From NCBI GenBank assembly GCA_020438795.1, contig JAGQTY010000011.1, forward strand, positions 1 through 64,000: a DNA stretch of 64,000 nt, given 5' to 3'. Source of the DNA: Actinomycetota bacterium. Its GTDB lineage: Bacteria; Actinomycetota; Actinomycetes; S36-B12; GCA-2699445. The notes under the pieces were generated by a model that saw nothing but the letters and a program-made list of their open reading frames with translations, was not told the DNA's origin and did no database searches. The translations under genes were made by a program, and so were the position numbers. Shown here one piece after another: positions 1 through 8,836 of this stretch (the first letter of the stretch is position 1; every line of letters starts with the position of its first letter).

Positions 1-10
1 GGAGCACCGC

Positions 11-1741
11 ATGACCACCACCGCTCCCACCCTCACCCCGATGGGCGTGACCGCCGACCACGGCGACGACAAGCCGGTGCTCCTCGCCGTCTCCTACCTG
101 CGTGTCTCCACTCGTGAGCAGGCCGAGCGCGGCGGCACCGAGGAAGGATTCTCCATCCCCGCCCAGCGTGAGGCCAACCAGCGCAAGGCCGACGAACTCG
201 GTGCCAGGGTCGTGCGGGAGTTCATCGATGCTGGTGAGTCAGCACGGTCTGCGGATCGTGACGGGTTGCAGGAGATGCTGGCGTTCATCGCTGCGACCCG
301 CGTCACGTTCTGCATCGTGCACAAGCTCGACCGGCTCGCCCGCAACAGGGCAGACGACGTCGCCATCCACCAAGCACTCCTCACGGCCGGGGTCACCCTC
401 GTCTCCGCTACCGAGTCGATCGATCAGACCCCGTCGGGGATGCTCGTGCACGGCATCATGTCCTCCATCGCCGAGTTCTACTCCCGTAACCTCGCTACCG
501 AAGTCACCAAAGGGCTGACACAGAAAGTCGCGCAAGGGGGCACCCCGATGCGTGCCCCCATCGGCTACTTGAACGTCCGCAAGACGGATGACAACGGGCG
601 TGAGGTGCGCACGGTCGAGGTTGACCCTGAACGCGCACCACTCATCACCTGGGCGTTCGAGCACTACGCGACCGGCGAGACCTCCGTCACCGGCCTCCTC
701 CGCGACCTCACCGCACGGGGTCTGCTGACGGTGCCGACGCCGAAGCGCCCATTGAAGCCATTGGGGAAGAACACCCTCTACAAGCTCCTGACGAACCCGT
801 ACTACGCGGGCGTGATCCGCTACAAGGGCGCGCTGCATCCCGGCGCGCACGAACCGATTGTGGGGCCGGAACTGTTCGACAAAGTGCAATCACTCCTGAA
901 AGCGCGCACGGCGAAGATGACCCGCCACGTCCAGCACGCTCACCACCTCAAAGGACTCCTGCACTGCGGCACCTGCGGGTCACGGATGCTGTTGGATTTC
1001 GCCACCAACCCGCGCGGCACCACCTACGCCTACTTCATCTGCTCCGGCCGCGCCGCGAAGAAGACCAGCTGCACCCGGCGCGCGGTTCCCGTCGCGGTCG
1101 CAGAACGCTTGGTCGCAGATTCCTACGCTTCGATCACAATCAGCGACAGCACCTATCAGCGGCTCGCCGCTGACGTGGATGCGGCGTTCGACAAGCGCAA
1201 CACCGGCCAGGATCGGGAAGTCGCGGACTTGACCGCGAACCGGGCACGCCTGGAAGCAGAGTCCGACAAGCTGCTCGCGGCGCACTTCGCCGACGCCATC
1301 GACCTCGACACCTTGAAGCGGCACCAGGACCGCATCCGCGCGGGTCTGGCGGACATCAACCGTCGCCTCGCGGAGCACAGTGAGCACCACACCGGCGGGC
1401 GCGCGTTCCTCCATGACAGCCTGCGCCTGCTGACCGACGCGCACCGCGCCTACGCGCACTCCGGTGATGCCGATAGGCGATTGGCGAACCAGGCGTTCTA
1501 CACCCGCCTCGACATCACCGACAACGAACAACTCCGGCCACACCTCGCCGAACCCTTCGCCACGATCTTCCGTCAAGCACACGACAGCGGCGACGAAGGC
1601 AAGGAAGCCAAACGGGAACACACCACATCTACCGATGTCGCATGTTCCCGTAAGACACTATGGGTGGAGCTAAGGGGACTCGAACCCCTGACCCCTTGCA
1701 TGCCATGCAAGTGCGCTACCAGCTGCGCCATAGCCCCATGA
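11..1741 (+). CDS. Large serine recombinase (integrase) of an integrated element
   Basis: This 576-aa protein is a large serine integrase that would catalyse site-specific insertion and excision of a mobile element. The N-terminal resolvase fold carries the catalytic serine in YLRVSTREQ (Ser33) and the IVHKLDRLARNR helix. A recombinase domain follows (about 180-300), then a zinc ribbon starting HCGTCGSRM (about 318-365) and a charged coiled coil (about 400-455). The ATG has GGAG six bases upstream. The last 25 or so residues (RGLEPLTPCMPCK onward) are simply the antisense of the adjacent tRNA-Ala, so this tail depends on the integrated state. Most of the element must lie to the left of the window. 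The family call is certain; the element type (phage or ICE) is unknown. Confidence 0.95.
   Translation: MTTTAPTLTPMGVTADHGDDKPVLLAVSYLRVSTREQAERGGTEEGFSIPAQREANQRKADELGARVVREFIDAGESARSADRDGLQEMLAFIAATRVTFCIVHKLDRLARNRADDVAIHQALLTAGVTLVSATESIDQTPSGMLVHGIMSSIAEFYSRNLATEVTKGLTQKVAQGGTPMRAPIGYLNVRKTDDNGREVRTVEVDPERAPLITWAFEHYATGETSVTGLLRDLTARGLLTVPTPKRPLKPLGKNTLYKLLTNPYYAGVIRYKGALHPGAHEPIVGPELFDKVQSLLKARTAKMTRHVQHAHHLKGLLHCGTCGSRMLLDFATNPRGTTYAYFICSGRAAKKTSCTRRAVPVAVAERLVADSYASITISDSTYQRLAADVDAAFDKRNTGQDREVADLTANRARLEAESDKLLAAHFADAIDLDTLKRHQDRIRAGLADINRRLAEHSEHHTGGRAFLHDSLRLLTDAHRAYAHSGDADRRLANQAFYTRLDITDNEQLRPHLAEPFATIFRQAHDSGDEGKEAKREHTTSTDVACSRKTLWVELRGLEPLTPCMPCKCATSCAIAP
1665..1737 (-). tRNA. 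tRNA-Ala (anticodon GGC)
   Basis: On the minus strand the gene folds into a full cloverleaf. The acceptor stem GGGGCTA pairs with TAGCTCC, the anticodon stem is CTTGC/GCAAG with loop ATGGCAT (anticodon GGC), and the T arm contains GGTTCGAGTCC. The discriminator is A and CCA is not encoded. The gene is 73 nt long. The 3' end faces the integrase, whose reading frame runs antisense through the whole tRNA, so this gene is the probable attachment site. Confidence 0.95.
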
Positions 1742-1750
1742 GTACACCCC

Positions 1751-1779
1751 ATATTAGCGTCCCGGACGTCGAGCTCCAA
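1751..1779 (-). promoter_or_regulatory. Promoter of tRNA-Ala
   Basis: Read on the minus strand, a -35 box TTGGAG (1779-1774) and a -10 box TAATAT (1756-1751) are separated by exactly 17 bp. They lie 13 bp upstream of the mature tRNA 5' end. This is the clearest sigma-70-type promoter in the window. The rest of the gap from 1742 to 2009 holds no gene; it contains only a 10-bp palindrome CTTGCGCAAG at 1987-1996. Confidence 0.7.
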
Positions 1780-2009
1780 CCGCGACCGGAGGAAGCTCCC
1801 CGCACGACCACGAGCCGGCTCCGGGACATCGGCGGACGGCTCGTCGATCGGGGCCCCACCAACTGCGAGGCTCCGTGGCCGATCCGTCGCTCTGGGCTCA
1901 ATCCTCCCGAATCCGGCATTTCGCCCTGGCTCGCTGACCCTGCCGGATCCCGGTCGCTGAACGGGTGACAGCGGTTTGATCGCGTACTTGCGCAAGCGAA
2001 TCTCGGGCT

Positions 2010-3599
2010 ATGGGTCTCCTGGTCGGCAGTGCGCCAGCAAGCTCGGCCGAGCAGACCCCGCAACGGGCAAGGCCGAGATTCTGGCGCGATGCCCTGTGGC
2101 TTCCGAGTGTGGTGGCACTCGTCATCGGTGGATTCATGCTGATGGTGCCACAACCCCACTGGGACGAGGCCGCGTCGGCGTCGGCGGCCACGAGAACGCT
2201 GCCGGAACTGCTGGAGCTGCTCGGCAACCAGGATGCAGTCCACGGGTTGTACTACCTGCTCATGTACGCAATCCTGCAGTTCGGGGGACCGACGCTGCTG
2301 ATCGGTCGTCTCGTCAGCCTGCTGGCGATCGTCTCGACCACGCTCGGCACGACCATGCTGGGGGTGCGGCTCGGTGGCCGTGCCCTCGGTCTCACCTCCG
2401 GGCTTGTGTTCGCATTGTTGCCGGTCTCTTCGCACTTCGCCATGCAGATGCGCTCGCAGGCGCTCACCGCCGCCGTGGTGGTGTGGGCGAGTCTGCTGCT
2501 GCTCCGGCTGCTGGACGATGACCTGATCCACACGCGGATCTGGTGGTTCGGCTACGGCCTGCTGATGCTGGCGGGCGTTTACCTCTCCTTGGTGGTGCTC
2601 GCGGTGGTCGCTGCGCATGTGGTCACAATGGTGATCCTGCGACCACCGCGACCCATCGCGATCCAGATGATGGTGGCTGCTGCATCAGTGTTCGTCCTGG
2701 CCCTACCCCTGGTTCTGCTCGGCAGCAATCAGAGCGAGGTGGTCGGTGGGCTGATCCAGGTTGCGCCGAAGCACTGGCGGACCGTCCTGGAGACATGGAC
2801 CACGATCGATGCTCAGCAGGATCTGGGCTGGTCCCTGGCCCTGAGCCTGGTCCTGTGGCTGAGCCTGATCGTGGGTGCGATCGTGTCGTACCGCAGCCGC
2901 AGGACCGACACAGGATTCGCACGGCGCTATGCGCTGCTGCTGCCGTGGCTGCTGCTGCCGCTGCTGGGCCTCATCGTCGTCTCACAATTCAGCGAGTGGT
3001 ACGCGGTCCGGTTCCTGTTCCTGTGCGCCCCCGCATTCGCCGTGGCGGCAGCCTGTGGCCTCGTGCTGCTACGACCGCGCTGGCTCACGGCTGTTGCGAT
3101 TGTGCTGCTGTTCGTCATGGCCATCCCTGCCTACCGTGTGGACCGGGATGTGCATGCCAAGGCCAACACCGGGGACGTCGCGGCATTCGTTGCTGACGAA
3201 GCCAGAGCCGGGGACGGGGTCGTCTTCCTGCCCGACCGCCGTGCGCGGATGATGGCGCTGTTCCCGCGGGAGTTCGCCGGGCTGCGCCTGGTGGGTGTCA
3301 AGGCGGATCCGATCCGGGCCGCGAACTTCAATGGTCTTCGTGCCAAGGGTCCGCTGTTCGAGAGAAACCTCGGGACCGTCGCCCGGGTCTGGTTCGTCCG
3401 TCTCAAAGCACACGGCAACCAGATGCCGGCCAGCTACCGGCGTGCGCTGAGCAACGCCTCGTACGCGGTGTCCGCTCGCCACTCGCTGTCCGAGGGGACC
3501 GTGGTTGTGCGGTACGACCGGGTGCCGCAGGTGTGTGGCCTGGACCCCGAACTGCTTGCCTACTGGCCGATCCGGGTGGACTGTCCGGCTGAACAGTGA
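2010..3599 (+). CDS. GT39/GT-C-type membrane glycosyltransferase
   Basis: This 529-aa polytopic membrane protein has about ten hydrophobic segments between residues 30 and 375 and a soluble C-terminal domain. The first extracytoplasmic loop carries an Asp-Glu pair in PQPHWDEAA (residues 47-55). That is the hallmark of GT-C fold enzymes of the GT39/ArnT type, which transfer sugars from polyprenyl-phosphate donors outside the membrane. The acceptor cannot be told from sequence. The start is not supported by a clear ribosome binding site; the first Met gives a plausible short cytoplasmic N terminus. The gene stands alone and is followed 20 nt later by a strong hairpin that could terminate it. 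Confidence 0.75.
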   Translation: MGLLVGSAPASSAEQTPQRARPRFWRDALWLPSVVALVIGGFMLMVPQPHWDEAASASAATRTLPELLELLGNQDAVHGLYYLLMYAILQFGGPTLLIGRLVSLLAIVSTTLGTTMLGVRLGGRALGLTSGLVFALLPVSSHFAMQMRSQALTAAVVVWASLLLLRLLDDDLIHTRIWWFGYGLLMLAGVYLSLVVLAVVAAHVVTMVILRPPRPIAIQMMVAAASVFVLALPLVLLGSNQSEVVGGLIQVAPKHWRTVLETWTTIDAQQDLGWSLALSLVLWLSLIVGAIVSYRSRRTDTGFARRYALLLPWLLLPLLGLIVVSQFSEWYAVRFLFLCAPAFAVAAACGLVLLRPRWLTAVAIVLLFVMAIPAYRVDRDVHAKANTGDVAAFVADEARAGDGVVFLPDRRARMMALFPREFAGLRLVGVKADPIRAANFNGLRAKGPLFERNLGTVARVWFVRLKAHGNQMPASYRRALSNASYAVSARHSLSEGTVVVRYDRVPQVCGLDPELLAYWPIRVDCPAEQ

Positions 3600-3619
3600 G
3601 TGGGGGACTCGACGGCGAG

Positions 3620-3651
3620 GGGGTCAGGCACCCGCCTTGATGCCTGACCCC
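3620..3651. terminator. Strong hairpin, probable bidirectional terminator
   Basis: An 11-bp perfect stem (3620-3630 pairs with 3641-3651; arm GGGGTCAGGCA) encloses a 10-nt loop. It lies 20 nt after the glycosyltransferase stop codon, and 7 nt after the stop of the small minus-strand frame at 3659-3772. No T-run is present on either side, which is common for actinobacterial terminators. Confidence 0.7.
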
Positions 3652-3658
3652 AGCTCAC

Positions 3659-3772
3659 TCACCGAGCGGCGACGCTGTGCCGCTGGTCCTGCGTCTGCCG
3701 GCTCTGCGACTGTGTGTCCGACCGGTCCTGGTAGCTCGGAGTTCCCAGATACTGAACGATGTATGCGTACAT
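3659..3772 (-). CDS. Possible 37-aa small protein
   Basis: A minus-strand frame of 37 codons starts with ATG at 3772 and is preceded by a good ribosome binding site, AAGGGGAG, with 6-nt spacing. The peptide begins MYAYIVQYLGTPSYQ, with a short hydrophobic or aromatic start, and then becomes a Gln/Ser/Arg/Asp-rich hydrophilic tail ending SVAAR. It stops just before the hairpin at 3620-3651, so it has a start signal, a frame and a terminator. I recognise no family. It could be a genuine small protein, a leader peptide, or chance. No convincing -10 box was seen upstream. Confidence 0.4.
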   Translation of the reverse strand: MYAYIVQYLGTPSYQDRSDTQSQSRQTQDQRHSVAAR

Positions 3773-3854
3773 GATGTCTCCCCTTCGTCTGTAGCCCTCG
3801 TGGCTCACAACCAGTGCCTGCCCCCGCCGCGGTGGCGGCTAACCGAGCGCCAGA

Positions 3855-3949
3855 GGCGAACCGCTTCGGCAGTTCCGCCGAAACGGTTCGCCAGCCGGAC
3901 CCGGGCGGCAAGAAGCCGCCATGTGCCAGCAGATCCGCAAGCCGGATCT
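3855..3949. promoter_or_regulatory. Cluster of three stem-loops in the intergenic region
   Basis: Three inverted repeats lie in 95 bp. The first is a 16-bp arm pair with one mismatch and a 6-nt loop (3855-3870 with 3877-3892, arm starting GGCGAACCG). The second is a 6-bp stem GGCGGC with an AAGAA loop (3904-3920). The third is a 7-bp stem AGATCCG with a CAAGC loop (3931-3949). They sit between the small minus-strand frame and the diguanylate cyclase promoter at 3976. They could be terminators, a structured leader or an RNA, or protein-binding sites. I could not match them to a known riboswitch. Confidence 0.45.
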
Positions 3950-3975
3950 CGGGGCTGAGGCACCCGATGGCGAGG

Positions 3976-3990
3976 TAGATTGTTCCTGTG
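3976..3990 (+). promoter_or_regulatory. Leaderless promoter of the GGDEF gene
   Basis: The -10 box TAGATT (3976-3981) is followed after 6 nt by the GTG start at 3988. This spacing puts transcription start at or next to the first codon, so the mRNA would be leaderless. No Shine-Dalgarno sequence is present. Confidence 0.6.
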
Positions 3991-5109
3991 AAGGTTGACT
4001 CTGATGGTCGCGCCGGCGAGCGGAAGCGACCCCAGGACGGTCCCGGCCGCCGATCCTGGCTGGCCAGTCTGCGCGCTCCGGAGTCGGAGGAACTGCGGCG
4101 CCGCAAGGATGCCGCATGTCGTGCGGCGCTGCCACTGCTGTCCGTGGGCCTCGGTGCCATCCTGTTGCTGTCCCTGATCTTCCGGCTCACCGGCGACCTG
4201 TCCTTCTGGGCGGTGGTGGCGCTGATGTTCACATTCCTCGCCGGCTGCGGCCTGGTGATCTCGGGCTGGCGGATTCGTGCGGATCAGGGCAGCCTCTCCG
4301 GGTGCCAGCAGCGGACCCTCGCCGTCATCGCGTTGACCGCCGTCTCGCTCATGCTGCAGATGTGGGCCTATGAGTCATTGGTGCAGACCACCTACCTGGA
4401 ACTGCTCCCCGTGGCTGCCAGTGCCACGCTGTTGCGGATGCGTTGGTTCGGCGCAGCACTCGGCATCGTCTGGGCGTGCTGGCTACTGCCGTTCTGGACC
4501 GTGGGAGCGCAGGCCGGCTGGTTCCTGGCGATGCTGGCCGGCACGCTGATCGCCTTCGTCGTGCACCTGATGAGGATCGACGCGATGCGCTCCCTGGCCG
4601 ATGCCCTCGACCTCGCGGAGGCTGCCGCGATCCAGGACGAACTCACAGGGCTGATGAACCGGCGAGGGCTGGCGGTCGTGGGCGATGAGCTTGTGGCCCT
4701 GGCCGCGCGCTCACGCGATCCGGTCGCCTGCACGTTCATCGACGTCGATCATCTGAAGCGGGTCAACGATGAGGTCGGACACGATCGCGGAGATGAACTG
4801 CTTGTCGCGCTGGCCAGCGCACTGCGCGACGTTTTCCGGGAGGCTGACGTCATCGCCAGGCTCGGTGGTGACGAGTTCGCGGTGCTGACCATGGGCGCAG
4901 GGCCTGCGGCCGAAGAGGTCGAGCGCCGCGTCTCGGCTGCGTTGCGCCGTTCGCTGGGGGACCTTGATGTCGACCTCGGGATCTCGGCAGGGCGGGTCAT
5001 CCACATGCCATGGCAGGACGAGGATCTCTCTGCGCTGCTGGACCGCGCGGATCAGGAGATGTACCGACGGCGGCGGATGCGACGCTCAACACTGGACCTC
5101 AGCGACTGA
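3988..5109 (+). CDS. Membrane diguanylate cyclase (GGDEF)
   Basis: This 373-aa protein probably makes c-di-GMP from two GTP at the membrane. About six transmembrane helices occupy residues 45-190 and form a sensor module of no recognised class. The GGDEF domain follows, with DELTGLMNRRGL, FIDVDHLKRVND and the catalytic LGGDEFAVL (GGDEF about 293-297). A READ sequence five residues before GGDEF matches the RxxD inhibitory site, which suggests product feedback. No EAL or HD-GYP phosphodiesterase domain is attached. It is monocistronic with an apparently leaderless start. A second GGDEF protein is encoded at 40510-41436. Confidence 0.9.
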   Translation: MKVDSDGRAGERKRPQDGPGRRSWLASLRAPESEELRRRKDAACRAALPLLSVGLGAILLLSLIFRLTGDLSFWAVVALMFTFLAGCGLVISGWRIRADQGSLSGCQQRTLAVIALTAVSLMLQMWAYESLVQTTYLELLPVAASATLLRMRWFGAALGIVWACWLLPFWTVGAQAGWFLAMLAGTLIAFVVHLMRIDAMRSLADALDLAEAAAIQDELTGLMNRRGLAVVGDELVALAARSRDPVACTFIDVDHLKRVNDEVGHDRGDELLVALASALRDVFREADVIARLGGDEFAVLTMGAGPAAEEVERRVSAALRRSLGDLDVDLGISAGRVIHMPWQDEDLSALLDRADQEMYRRRRMRRSTLDLSD

Positions 5110-5275
5110 TCGTCTCTGCGCCGGTCGGACGCGGCCGTATCGACGTAGCCGCCCAACTGTGCTGATCGACCGGCTGCGCTGGTGCGGCGAAGCAGCACAG
5201 CCGGGCGGTCGGGCCCGGCCCTGTCCGGCTTTACCATTGACCTTGACGTGACTTCGACGCGTGTGGAGGACTTTC

Positions 5276-7747
5276 ATGGCTGAAGACGGTGATCGGGCCG
5301 ACTTCGATGTGGCATCGATCCAGGACAGGTGGCTGCCCGTCTGGGAGGCACTACGGCCCTTCCGGGCTTCGGAGTCCGACGATCAGCGCGAGCGCATGTA
5401 TGTCCTGGACATGTTCCCCTACCCCAGCGGCGACTTGCACATGGGCCACGCCGAGGCGTATGCCCTCGGCGACGTCGTGGCCAGGTACTGGGTCCAGCGG
5501 GGCCGCAATGTGCTGCACCCGATCGGCTGGGATGCCTTCGGGCTGCCCGCGGAGAACGCGGCGATCAAGCGTGGCGTGGACCCGGCGGCTTGGACCTACG
5601 ACAACATCGCGGCGCAGAAGGCGTCCATGAAGCGCTATGCCTGCGCCTTCGACTGGACCCGCACCCTGAACACCTGCGATCCCGACTACTACAAGTGGAA
5701 CCAGTGGATCTTCCTCAAGATGTTCGAACGGGGCCTCGCCTATCGGAAGGCGAGCAGCGTTAACTGGTGCCCCACCGACCAGACGGTGCTCGCCAACGAG
5801 CAGGTGATTCAGGGACTCTGCGAGCGCTGTGACACCCCCGTCACAAAGAAGAAGCTCACACAGTGGTATCTGCGGATCACCGACTACGCTGAACGACTCC
5901 TCGATGACATGGACCAGCTGGAGTCGGGCTGGCCCGAGAAGGTGCTGTCCATGCAGCGCAACTGGATCGGCAAGTCGACCGGGGCCAATGTGGACTTCGT
6001 CATCGAAGGACGCGAGGAACCCGTCACCGTCTACACGACCAGACCCGACACGCTGTTCGGAGCCACATTCTTCGTCGTGGCGGCAGACTCCGACCTCGCG
6101 GCGGAACTCGCAGCGGGCAGTGGTGCCGAAGAAGAGTTCGAGCAGTACCTCGAGCAGGTGAAGCTCACCAGTGAGATCGACCGCCTGGCTACCGACCGTG
6201 AGAAGACCGGGGTGTTCCTGAACCGCTACGCCGTCAACCCGGTCAACGGGGAACGGCTGCCGGTCTGGGCCTCCGACTACGTTCTGGCCGACTACGGCAC
6301 AGGCGCGATCATGGCGGTCCCGGCCCATGACCAGCGTGATCTGGACTTCGCCAAGGCATTCGGCATCCCGGTCCGGGTGGTCGTCGCCTCGGACGAGGAT
6401 CCGGAGCAGACCGGCATGGCAACCGCGGATGACGGCCCCCACGTCAACTCCGGTCCCTTGGACGGGCTCGACAAGGAGGCCGCCATCGCGGCGATCATCG
6501 AGATACTGGCGGAGCGCGGCACCGGCGAGGCGGCAGTCAACTACCGGTTGCGTGACTGGCTCATCTCGCGGCAGCGCTACTGGGGCACGCCGATACCCAT
6601 CATCCACTGTCCTTCCTGCGGCGAGGTCCCGGTCCCGGAGGCCGAATTGCCGGTCGTGCTGCCACCGGCCTCGGGGCTGGATCTGCAGCCCAAAGGTTCT
6701 TCCCCCTTGGGGGCGGCTGCTGCCTGGTCGGCTGTGACGTGCCCCTCCTGTGGCGGCGGGGCTAGCCGTGACCCGGACACCATGGACACATTCGTCGACT
6801 CCTCCTGGTACTTCCTGCGTTACCTCGACCCTGCCAACACCGATGCCCCCTTCAGCCGTGAGGACGCGGAGAAGTGGCTGCCCGTGGATCAGTACGTCGG
6901 GGGCGTCACGCACGCGATCCTGCACCTGCTCTACGCGCGGTTCTTCACCAAGGTGCTGCATGATCTCGGGATGGTCAGCTTCACCGAGCCCTTCACGCGC
7001 CTGCTCAACCAGGGCATGGTCCTGATGGATGGCTCGGCGATGTCGAAGTCGCGGGGCAATCTGGTGAAGCTGTCGGACGAATTGGCCGACCACGGCGTGG
7101 ATGCTGTACGGCTCACCATGGTCTTCGCCGGTCCGCCGGAGGACGATATCGACTGGTCGGAGGTCTCGGCGGCCGGCGCCAAACGATTCCTGGCCCGAGC
7201 CTGGCGACTGTCCCGCGATGTGACCAGCAGCCCCGGCGCCGATCCGGCACAGGGCGACCTCGCAGTTCGGCAGGCCACCCACCGGACGATCGCCGAAGCT
7301 GCCACCGCCGTGGAGCGATTCCGCTTCAACGTCGCCATCGCCAAGGTGATGGAACTGGTGAACGTGCTGCGAAAAGCCATCGATTCCGGGGTAGGCCCAG
7401 CGGATCCGGCGGTCAGGGAGGGCGTCGAGGCGACAGCCATCATCCTGTCCCTGGTGGCTCCCTACACGGCCGAGGACATGTGGGCGAACCTGGGACACAA
7501 TCCGCCGGTCGCCCGGGCGGGCTGGCCGGAGGTGATCGATGATCTCGTCAGGCAGGAGACAGTCACCTGCGTTGTCCAGATCAAGGGCAAGGTGCGGGCG
7601 AGGCTGGAGGTCCCGGCGGACGTGACGCAGGCCGAGCTCGAACGACTCGCCCTGGCCGACGACACGATCGCGCGCCTCGTGGGAGAGGCGCCGCCCCGAC
7701 GCGTGATCGTGCGGGCGCCCAAACTGGTGAACGTCATCCCCGGCTGA
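5276..7747 (+). CDS. leuS: Leucyl-tRNA synthetase
   Basis: LeuS charges tRNA-Leu with leucine in the cytosol. The 823-aa protein has the class Ia signatures: [10 protein letters not shown] (HMGH at 55-58), a CP1 editing domain (about 220-420) with [12 protein letters not shown], a zinc-binding segment ([10 protein letters not shown] and CPSCGGG), and the KMSKS loop, here AMSKS (about 588-592). The ATG at 5276 is chosen because GGAGG lies six bases upstream; a GTG fifteen bases earlier overlaps that site. I found no T-box antiterminator in the 166-bp leader. It stands upstream of a minus-strand gene and looks monocistronic. Confidence 0.97.
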   Translation: MAEDGDRADFDVASIQDRWLPVWEALRPFRASESDDQRERMYVLDMFPYPSGDLHMGHAEAYALGDVVARYWVQRGRNVLHPIGWDAFGLPAENAAIKRGVDPAAWTYDNIAAQKASMKRYACAFDWTRTLNTCDPDYYKWNQWIFLKMFERGLAYRKASSVNWCPTDQTVLANEQVIQGLCERCDTPVTKKKLTQWYLRITDYAERLLDDMDQLESGWPEKVLSMQRNWIGKSTGANVDFVIEGREEPVTVYTTRPDTLFGATFFVVAADSDLAAELAAGSGAEEEFEQYLEQVKLTSEIDRLATDREKTGVFLNRYAVNPVNGERLPVWASDYVLADYGTGAIMAVPAHDQRDLDFAKAFGIPVRVVVASDEDPEQTGMATADDGPHVNSGPLDGLDKEAAIAAIIEILAERGTGEAAVNYRLRDWLISRQRYWGTPIPIIHCPSCGEVPVPEAELPVVLPPASGLDLQPKGSSPLGAAAAWSAVTCPSCGGGASRDPDTMDTFVDSSWYFLRYLDPANTDAPFSREDAEKWLPVDQYVGGVTHAILHLLYARFFTKVLHDLGMVSFTEPFTRLLNQGMVLMDGSAMSKSRGNLVKLSDELADHGVDAVRLTMVFAGPPEDDIDWSEVSAAGAKRFLARAWRLSRDVTSSPGADPAQGDLAVRQATHRTIAEAATAVERFRFNVAIAKVMELVNVLRKAIDSGVGPADPAVREGVEATAIILSLVAPYTAEDMWANLGHNPPVARAGWPEVIDDLVRQETVTCVVQIKGKVRARLEVPADVTQAELERLALADDTIARLVGEAPPRRVIVRAPKLVNVIPG

Positions 7748-7841
7748 CCGCACCCTGGGTCGGCGTCCATGGGGCCTCGGCGCCGTGAACGTCAGTGGCG
7801 GTCCGGGCGACCCCCGAGCGGCGAAGGGCGCCCGAACCCGC

Positions 7842-8600
7842 TCAGTCCTTGTAGCTCGGGTCGAGCCGGTCGAGCCTGCGCCGGATGCCGGGCCAGGCGA
7901 AGTCGACGCCCTGCCCGGCGGAGACCTCGATGGAGTTCGCCAGCTGGCTCTCCAGGATGTCCTGACCGATCGGGATGAGATCATCGCCCCCCATGGCCTG
8001 GGCCATGGTCTGGATCTCGCAGGCGCGGACGAGGTTGTGCATGATCACGAAAGCCGTGCCCACGTTGGGGCCGACCGTCAGCAGACCGTGGTTGCGCAGG
8101 ATGAGGGCGAAGTTGCCCCCCAGATCCTCCACCAATCGAGGCTTTTCCTCGTCGCGCAGCGCGATACCTTCGTAGTCGTGGTACCCGATCAGCCCGTAGA
8201 GCAGGGAAGCGTGCTGGGAGATCATCTCGAGGCCGTTGGGCTGGATGGAGACCGCGACACCCGGGGCGTAGTGGATGTGCAGGACGCACTGGGCATCCTC
8301 GCGGGCGGCGTGCACGGCCGAGTGGATCACGAAGCCGGCGGGGTTCACGAGATAGGGGCTGGAGCCCACCTTGTTCCCGTCCAGGTCGATCTTCACCAGG
8401 CTGGAGGCAGTGATCTCGTCGAAGAGCATGCCGTAGGGATTGATGAGGAAGTGATGGTCGGGGCCCGGGATCCGCACCGAGATGTGGGTGAAGACCAGAT
8501 CGTCCCAGCCGTACATCGCCACGGCCCGGTAGGCGGCTGCAAGATCCTCGCGCAGCTCCTCCTCGGTCTGTGCCCCTTCGCTGACCGGTACCTCTGTCAT
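7842..8600 (-). CDS. Class II aldolase/adducin-family protein
   Basis: This 252-aa protein belongs to the zinc-dependent class II aldolase family, which includes fuculose-phosphate aldolase, ribulose-phosphate epimerase and decarboxylases. Visible metal ligands are the HIH pair in VLHIHYAPG and the later His in LILRNHGLLTVG; the phosphate-loop region FTHISVRIPG is also typical. The substrate cannot be assigned. The gene is divergent from degV, and its promoter region (-10 TAGGCT at 8687-8682, minus strand) is overlapped upstream by a perfect 18-bp palindrome at 8700-8717, so a repressor is likely. The leader also contains an 8-bp inverted repeat (8657-8664 with 8676-8683). Confidence 0.85.
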   Translation of the reverse strand: MTEVPVSEGAQTEEELREDLAAAYRAVAMYGWDDLVFTHISVRIPGPDHHFLINPYGMLFDEITASSLVKIDLDGNKVGSSPYLVNPAGFVIHSAVHAAREDAQCVLHIHYAPGVAVSIQPNGLEMISQHASLLYGLIGYHDYEGIALRDEEKPRLVEDLGGNFALILRNHGLLTVGPNVGTAFVIMHNLVRACEIQTMAQAMGGDDLIPIGQDILESQLANSIEVSAGQGVDFAWPGIRRRLDRLDPSYKD

Positions 8601-8656
8601 CCGCTGTCCCTTCCATGGATTCCCGGGCTCGGAAGGAGTGGAATCACTCTCTCCGC

Positions 8657-8683
8657 CTTGTCCGGCGCCGGGCTACGGACAAG
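8657..8683. repeat. Inverted repeat in the aldolase leader
   Basis: CTTGTCCG (8657-8664) and CGGACAAG (8676-8683) are perfect inverted repeats with an 11-nt loop. They start immediately downstream of the putative minus-strand -10 box and would fold at the 5' end of the aldolase transcript, or serve as a second operator. Confidence 0.45.
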
Positions 8684-8699
8684 CCTAGGAGCAGAGGCC

Positions 8700-8717
8700 G
8701 TTCCGCGATCGCGGAAC
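8700..8717. promoter_or_regulatory. Perfect 18-bp palindromic operator candidate
   Basis: GTTCCGCGATCGCGGAAC is fully self-complementary. It lies 13 bp upstream of the minus-strand -10 box TAGGCT (8687-8682), over the expected -35 position of the aldolase promoter, and 120 bp upstream of the degV -10 box. A dimeric repressor site for the aldolase gene is the simplest reading. No regulator gene is adjacent. Confidence 0.55.
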
Positions 8718-8836
8718 CGTCGAACTGGGCAGGCACATACATGGAAGACCGACCTGAATGCGCGAGCCGATCCTCGGATTCTCACCCGGCTCATGCTGCC
8801 CGGCGTCACGGCACAGCATCAGTGCAGACGCCCCGG

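Noticed and set aside
3775-3985. Known riboswitch upstream of the small frame or GGDEF gene
   Set aside because: I compared the strand sequences with c-di-GMP, c-di-AMP, fluoride and cobalamin riboswitch cores from memory and saw no match, so I left it as unassigned structure.
5110-5275. T-box leader upstream of leuS
   Set aside because: The conserved T-box core (AGGGTGGNACCGCG) is absent, although a short 8-bp inverted repeat (CTGTGCTG/CAGCACAG) is present.
5351-7984. 877-codon open frame antisense to leuS
   Set aside because: It mirrors leuS third-codon-position GC. No domain, ribosome binding site or start was found; leuS itself is unambiguous.
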